Below are positions 37,427-40,978 of a stretch of 40,978 bases of DNA, in pieces. The notes beneath the pieces were generated by a model that was not told the DNA's origin, did no database searches, and saw nothing but the letters and a program-made list of their open reading frames with translations. Both the position numbers and the translations under genes were made by a program. Position 1 is the first letter of the stretch; each line of letters begins with the position of its first letter. The stretch is from Halorubrum sp. (GTDB lineage: Archaea; Halobacteriota; Halobacteria; Halobacteriales; Haloferacaceae), in assembly GCA_003554605.1 (NCBI GenBank), contig PWGU01000003.1:1-40978 (forward strand), written 5' to 3'.

Positions 37427-38344
37427 TCATGCTGCGGTCTCCCCATCGCCGACGTCATCGTCGCCGTCGTCGTCTTCGTCGCGGTCGATGGTCTCGGATC
37501 CGTCGCCGTCCTCGCTACCGTCGCCGTCCTCGCTACCGTCTTCTTCGGCGTCCGCTGCGCCATCGTCGGCATCACCTCCACCGTTCGTCCCGCCTTTATC
37601 GGCCTCCGAATCGTCGCCGGCAGCGTCCGAGCCGCTTGCATCGGCGTCCGACTCGGCCTCCGACCCGGCGTCATCCGCCTCGTCCTCCTGATCGACATCG
37701 GGAGCATCGTCGGGAGCCGCCGTGTCGCCCGACCCTGATCCCTCCACGTCGTCCGTCTGCTTCCCCTCTTCGGTCGCGTTCGCGTCGTCATCGGCGTCCA
37801 TCTCCGGACCCGTCGGCTCCCCGTCGGTGGCGGTGTCGTCGTTCACCGCGGACTCCGACCCGTCGCCATCGCCGGTACCCGGTGCGCCGGTTTCGTCATC
37901 ATCCGACTCGTCGGGGTCGTCGACAGCCGGGCCGTCGGAATCATCGCCGTCCGATCCGTCGGGATCGTCCGCCGGCAGTTCGTCGTCCGGGGATCCGTCG
38001 ATCGCCGTCCCGTTCGGGTTCTCCGCTCCCGGACCCTCGACCGTTTCGTTCCCGATCGGGCGATCCGTTGTGGTCCCGTTCCCCATCGCCGAGTCCGCCG
38101 TTGTCCCGTTGCCGGCGGTGGATCCACCGTCGACATGGCTGCGGTCGCCGTCGATCGAGGGTTCTGCCTCCTCGGGCGGGGACTCCTCGATCGGCGTGAA
38201 GTCGTCCACCGAGGTGAACTCGCCCTCGATCGACGCATCGTCCGTGAACAGCGCCACGGTGGCGTAACCACCGCCGAACGCCGCCGCGAACACGACAACC
38301 GCCGAAAGCGTCACGGCGAAAACCGACGTCGCTATCCGGTTCAT
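37427..38344 (-). CDS. secreted, extremely acidic Ser/Asp/Gly-rich protein with SipW-type signal-like N-terminus
   Basis: MNRIATSVFAVTLSAVVVFAAAFGGGYATVALFTDDASIEGEFTSVDDF...; low-complexity D/E/S/G body; ATGA overlap with the signal peptidase gene. Confidence 0.7.
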   Translation of the reverse strand: MNRIATSVFAVTLSAVVVFAAAFGGGYATVALFTDDASIEGEFTSVDDFTPIEESPPEEAEPSIDGDRSHVDGGSTAGNGTTADSAMGNGTTTDRPIGNETVEGPGAENPNGTAIDGSPDDELPADDPDGSDGDDSDGPAVDDPDESDDDETGAPGTGDGDGSESAVNDDTATDGEPTGPEMDADDDANATEEGKQTDDVEGSGSGDTAAPDDAPDVDQEDEADDAGSEAESDADASGSDAAGDDSEADKGGTNGGGDADDGAADAEEDGSEDGDGSEDGDGSETIDRDEDDDGDDDVGDGETAA

Positions 38345-39402
38345 CGCGACCCCTCCGGGGACCCGCGGGCGGTGTTCGACGGGAAGTCGTCGTGATCTCC
38401 GTCCTCCATTCCGCCGTCGGGCGTCGGCTCGGGCGATGGGTCGATCGCTCGGTCGAAGCCGTCATCGAGGATCGGTGAATCCGCTTCATCCACCCTCTCA
38501 TCGGCGACCGGCACATCCGCTTCATCGGCCGTCTCATCGACCGCGACTGGCGTGCGGGCACGCCGGCCCGCAACCAACAGCACGGCGATGCCGAGGGTGG
38601 TGAGGATGGCACCGGTGCCGAACGCGATCGTGAGCGCCGTCGGCGTCGTGTAAGCGACGTAGACCGCGTAGGGCGCAAAGACGAGCAGTACGCCGAGACC
38701 GCCCTCAAGCGTCCGGTCCGTGATCATGAACCCACCAGCATCAGCAGCGGGGCTCGCCGGCACGCCGACACCCGTGGTGCCGTCGGCGACTCCCCCGTCG
38801 TGAGCGTTCGACACGTCGTCGCCCGACGGGTCCGTGTCCGCACGCTCGTCGCCCGACGGCTGGGCTTCGGCCGCACCGGCACCGGTCGATGCCGCCGAGC
38901 GCGCACGGTAAAGACTCCAGACCTCCGAAAGCGCGAGCAGCGCGAACGGCAACACGACGAGCACGGCGAAACCGAGCGGCGAGCCGGCGAACTGGATCAC
39001 GTACCCGATGTACGGGATCGTCAGCGCCACCGCGCCGATCACGTTGGCCCCCGGCACGAGCGAGGCGTCGGGTGCGCCGTTGGCATCACCCTGCGTCTCG
39101 AAGGCGACACCGCCGGGGCCATCAACCACGTCGATGACGCGGTGGGTCACGGGGACTTCGTTGTCGCCGCGGACGAACGTGATAACGTCGCCCTCGACGA
39201 TCGCCGCGGGGTCGCGCTCGGCGACGATCACGACATCCCCGGGCGCGATGGCCGGCGTCATGCTCGCGGTGAGCACGACGAAGCTGTGATCCGCGCCGAT
39301 CACCCCCGGTACCGCGTACACCACGAAGGGTGCGACGAGGGCGATCAACAGGACGATCCCGAGGACGTTTGCGATTGTTTTGAGTGAGATTGGTCGGGTC
39401 AT
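38341..39402 (-). CDS. signal peptidase I, S26B/SipW-like, with extra C-terminal TM segments and acidic tail
   Basis: SFVVLTASMTPAIAPGDVVIVAERDPAAIVEGDVITFVRGDNEVPVTHRVIDV: Ser (S-M) and His (THRV) catalytic motifs. Confidence 0.92.
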   Translation of the reverse strand: MTRPISLKTIANVLGIVLLIALVAPFVVYAVPGVIGADHSFVVLTASMTPAIAPGDVVIVAERDPAAIVEGDVITFVRGDNEVPVTHRVIDVVDGPGGVAFETQGDANGAPDASLVPGANVIGAVALTIPYIGYVIQFAGSPLGFAVLVVLPFALLALSEVWSLYRARSAASTGAGAAEAQPSGDERADTDPSGDDVSNAHDGGVADGTTGVGVPASPAADAGGFMITDRTLEGGLGVLLVFAPYAVYVAYTTPTALTIAFGTGAILTTLGIAVLLVAGRRARTPVAVDETADEADVPVADERVDEADSPILDDGFDRAIDPSPEPTPDGGMEDGDHDDFPSNTARGSPEGSR

Positions 39403-40922
39403 TACTGCTCCTCCGAGCCGCAAAGCGGCCTTCCGTCGGTGGTCGTTCCGGCGATGATCTCGTAGCGCGGATCCTCCGTCGGGAACGTGTCACCGACCTG
39501 GAGCGGCTCCGAGCAGCTCACGTGAACGTCCGTCGTCCCCGCAGCGTCTTCGATCCGAATGTCCGGGCCGAGCCGATCCGAGCCCTGTCCGGGTCGGTCG
39601 ACGTCGGCCCCGTCGATCGTGAACTCCTCGCCGGTGTCGAGTTCGTCGTCGAAGAGCACGCCGCTCGTGTTCCCCTTGGCCGACTGAACGCTGGTCCGTG
39701 TCGATCCGGGTCCGATGTACGCGAGCGTGAGCGTCCGAAGGCTGACCCGTCCGTCCGCACAGACGACGCAGTCGTCTGTCGGCTCCTCGGGTTCCTCCGG
39801 GCCATCCTCCCCGTTTTCACCGTCGTCGCGAGCGTCACACAGGTCCATCCCGTCGATGGTCGTGGCCGAGACGATCTCGAAGTTGCCGAAGACCATGCCT
39901 GGTTCGAGCGGTTCCGAGCAGCTCGTGTGGATCTTCACTCCCCGAACGCGAGTGGAGCCGCCTGCGTGTCCTGGCGTGCCATTGCCACCGGAAGCGGTCC
40001 CCTCATCATCGACGTAGAGGTTCGGGCCGATCCAGTTGCCGTCCGGTCCGGCGACATCGGTCGATCCGGCGTCGACGAGGAACGTCTCGTCGGGGTCAAC
40101 TGACCCGTCGAACACGACCGTTCCACCTTGTCCAGCGCCACCCGCACCGCCGCCGGTTGCGGCAGCGGTCACGTGTGCCGTCTCCGCCCCGAGGTATCGG
40201 AGCCTGAGCGAGCCGATCTTCACGCCGTTGCCGTCCGCACAGATCACACACGGGTCCGGACACGTCTGGGCGTCAGCGAAGGGGTTCGAGTTCTCCGCAG
40301 TCGCCTCCGAGACGTGTCGGCACTGTTCGGTGTATAATTGCACCCCGAACGGCGTGGACGCGCCGGCGGCCCGCTCGGGCGCATCGGCGGGAAGCGACCA
40401 GTCGAGGACGAGTTCGAGCGGGTCGCCAGCGGGATCGAGGCAGGCGTCGCCATCGAGGTCGTCGAGCCGGATGCCGGAGACGAGCTTTCGACGGATGTCG
40501 GCGACCGATCCCGAGGCGAGCGTCGTCTCCGAGGAGCCGATACCCGCCGAAAGCGTCGCCTGGATGGCGTCGCCGAGCGGGTCGAAGGCGGGCGGGCAGT
40601 CGGTGCCGAGCCAGAGCCGAGCCCGGTTCGTCCGTACCTCGATCCGGAAACGCTCAGTGTCGGATTCGCCGCGGTCGATGCTATCAACCTCGAAGGCGAG
40701 GGTACCATCGGGCGCGGGCGTTCCGTCGATCAGGATCTCGACCTCCCCTGCGCCGATCCCGTTGTCCGCGAACGACGCGGCATCCGTGAAGTACGCCGAG
40801 GTGCCCGCGCCGCTTGCGGCGCCGATTGCGCCGATGCCGCCGAGCCCCGCGAGGAGCCGGCGGCGGCTCAGGCCGAACACAGAGTGTCCGCCCGCGGAGC
40901 CGTCGCGGCCACCCGCGGTCAT
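39402..40922 (-). CDS. SipW-dependent-type secreted protein with a tandemly duplicated Cys-containing domain
   Basis: LSRRRLLAGLGGIGAIGAASGAGTSAYFTDAASFADNGIGAGEVEI; repeats CVICADG...HTSCSEPLEPG...DGMDLC and CVVCADG...HVSCSEPLQVG...DGRPLC; TAATG overlap with the signal peptidase gene. Confidence 0.85.
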   Translation of the reverse strand: MTAGGRDGSAGGHSVFGLSRRRLLAGLGGIGAIGAASGAGTSAYFTDAASFADNGIGAGEVEILIDGTPAPDGTLAFEVDSIDRGESDTERFRIEVRTNRARLWLGTDCPPAFDPLGDAIQATLSAGIGSSETTLASGSVADIRRKLVSGIRLDDLDGDACLDPAGDPLELVLDWSLPADAPERAAGASTPFGVQLYTEQCRHVSEATAENSNPFADAQTCPDPCVICADGNGVKIGSLRLRYLGAETAHVTAAATGGGAGGAGQGGTVVFDGSVDPDETFLVDAGSTDVAGPDGNWIGPNLYVDDEGTASGGNGTPGHAGGSTRVRGVKIHTSCSEPLEPGMVFGNFEIVSATTIDGMDLCDARDDGENGEDGPEEPEEPTDDCVVCADGRVSLRTLTLAYIGPGSTRTSVQSAKGNTSGVLFDDELDTGEEFTIDGADVDRPGQGSDRLGPDIRIEDAAGTTDVHVSCSEPLQVGDTFPTEDPRYEIIAGTTTDGRPLCGSEEQ

Positions 40923-40978
40923 GCGGATCCCTCCATACCGCACGGGCTGACGCCGAACGCGACGTCGAAGTCGACGGA
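40919..40978 (-). CDS. 3' end of an upstream gene truncated by the window edge
   Basis: ...SVDFDVAFGVSPCGMEGSA*; its TGA overlaps the ATG at 40922 (ATGA). Confidence 0.5.
   Translation of the reverse strand, partial: SVDFDVAFGVSPCGMEGSA

Noticed and set aside
37246-38199. 317-aa Arg/Pro-rich plus-strand ORF
   Set aside because: Antisense to the acidic low-complexity secreted protein; produced by its repetitive GAC/GGC/TCG codons.
1-40978. CRISPR arrays, tRNA/rRNA genes, transposases, toxin-antitoxin or phage-defence cassettes
   Set aside because: Looked for repeat-spacer periodicity, tRNA-like T-arm motifs and typical protein signatures; none found by eye.

Overview
This is a haloarchaeal chromosomal window: high GC, acidic proteomes, archaeal L11, aIF1A, MBF1 and ArcS, and leaderless-looking promoters. 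It is mostly housekeeping sequence and densely coding. Contents in order: gatD (5'-truncated by the window edge), a UspA-like gene, a lipoprotein, a DUF255/thioredoxin-domain protein, a TrmB-like regulator, a PPOX-fold protein, archaeosine synthase arcS, mbf1, an NRAMP-like/hyuA/hyuB/maleate-isomerase-like operon, a CopG/RHH-type regulator, an M20 peptidase, aIF1A, a small kinase, beta-carbonic anhydrase, two MFS transporters (one with a TetR regulator), rpl11, a cold-shock gene, sdhCDBA, a small HTH gene, a uracil-DNA glycosylase, two moeA paralogues, azlDC, trmJ, a DHPS-like gene, an mptE-like gene, and a SipW-like signal peptidase cluster that runs off the right edge. I saw no CRISPR array, rRNA, tRNA or transposase. 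The best candidates for follow-up are four. (1) The NRAMP-like transporter lacks both canonical metal-binding motifs (DPGN to GPGT; MPH to VGY), sits in a tight operon with hydantoinase/oxoprolinase-type genes, and carries two 1-nt frameshifts. (2) A translationally overlapping SipW-like signal peptidase/substrate cluster includes a protein with a tandemly duplicated cysteine-containing domain. (3) Several exact or near-exact inverted repeats look like operators (TetR gene, small HTH gene, MFS gene). (4) Some short ORFs fall below the supplied ORF cutoff. All functional names come from recognising sequence by eye; no database search was run.
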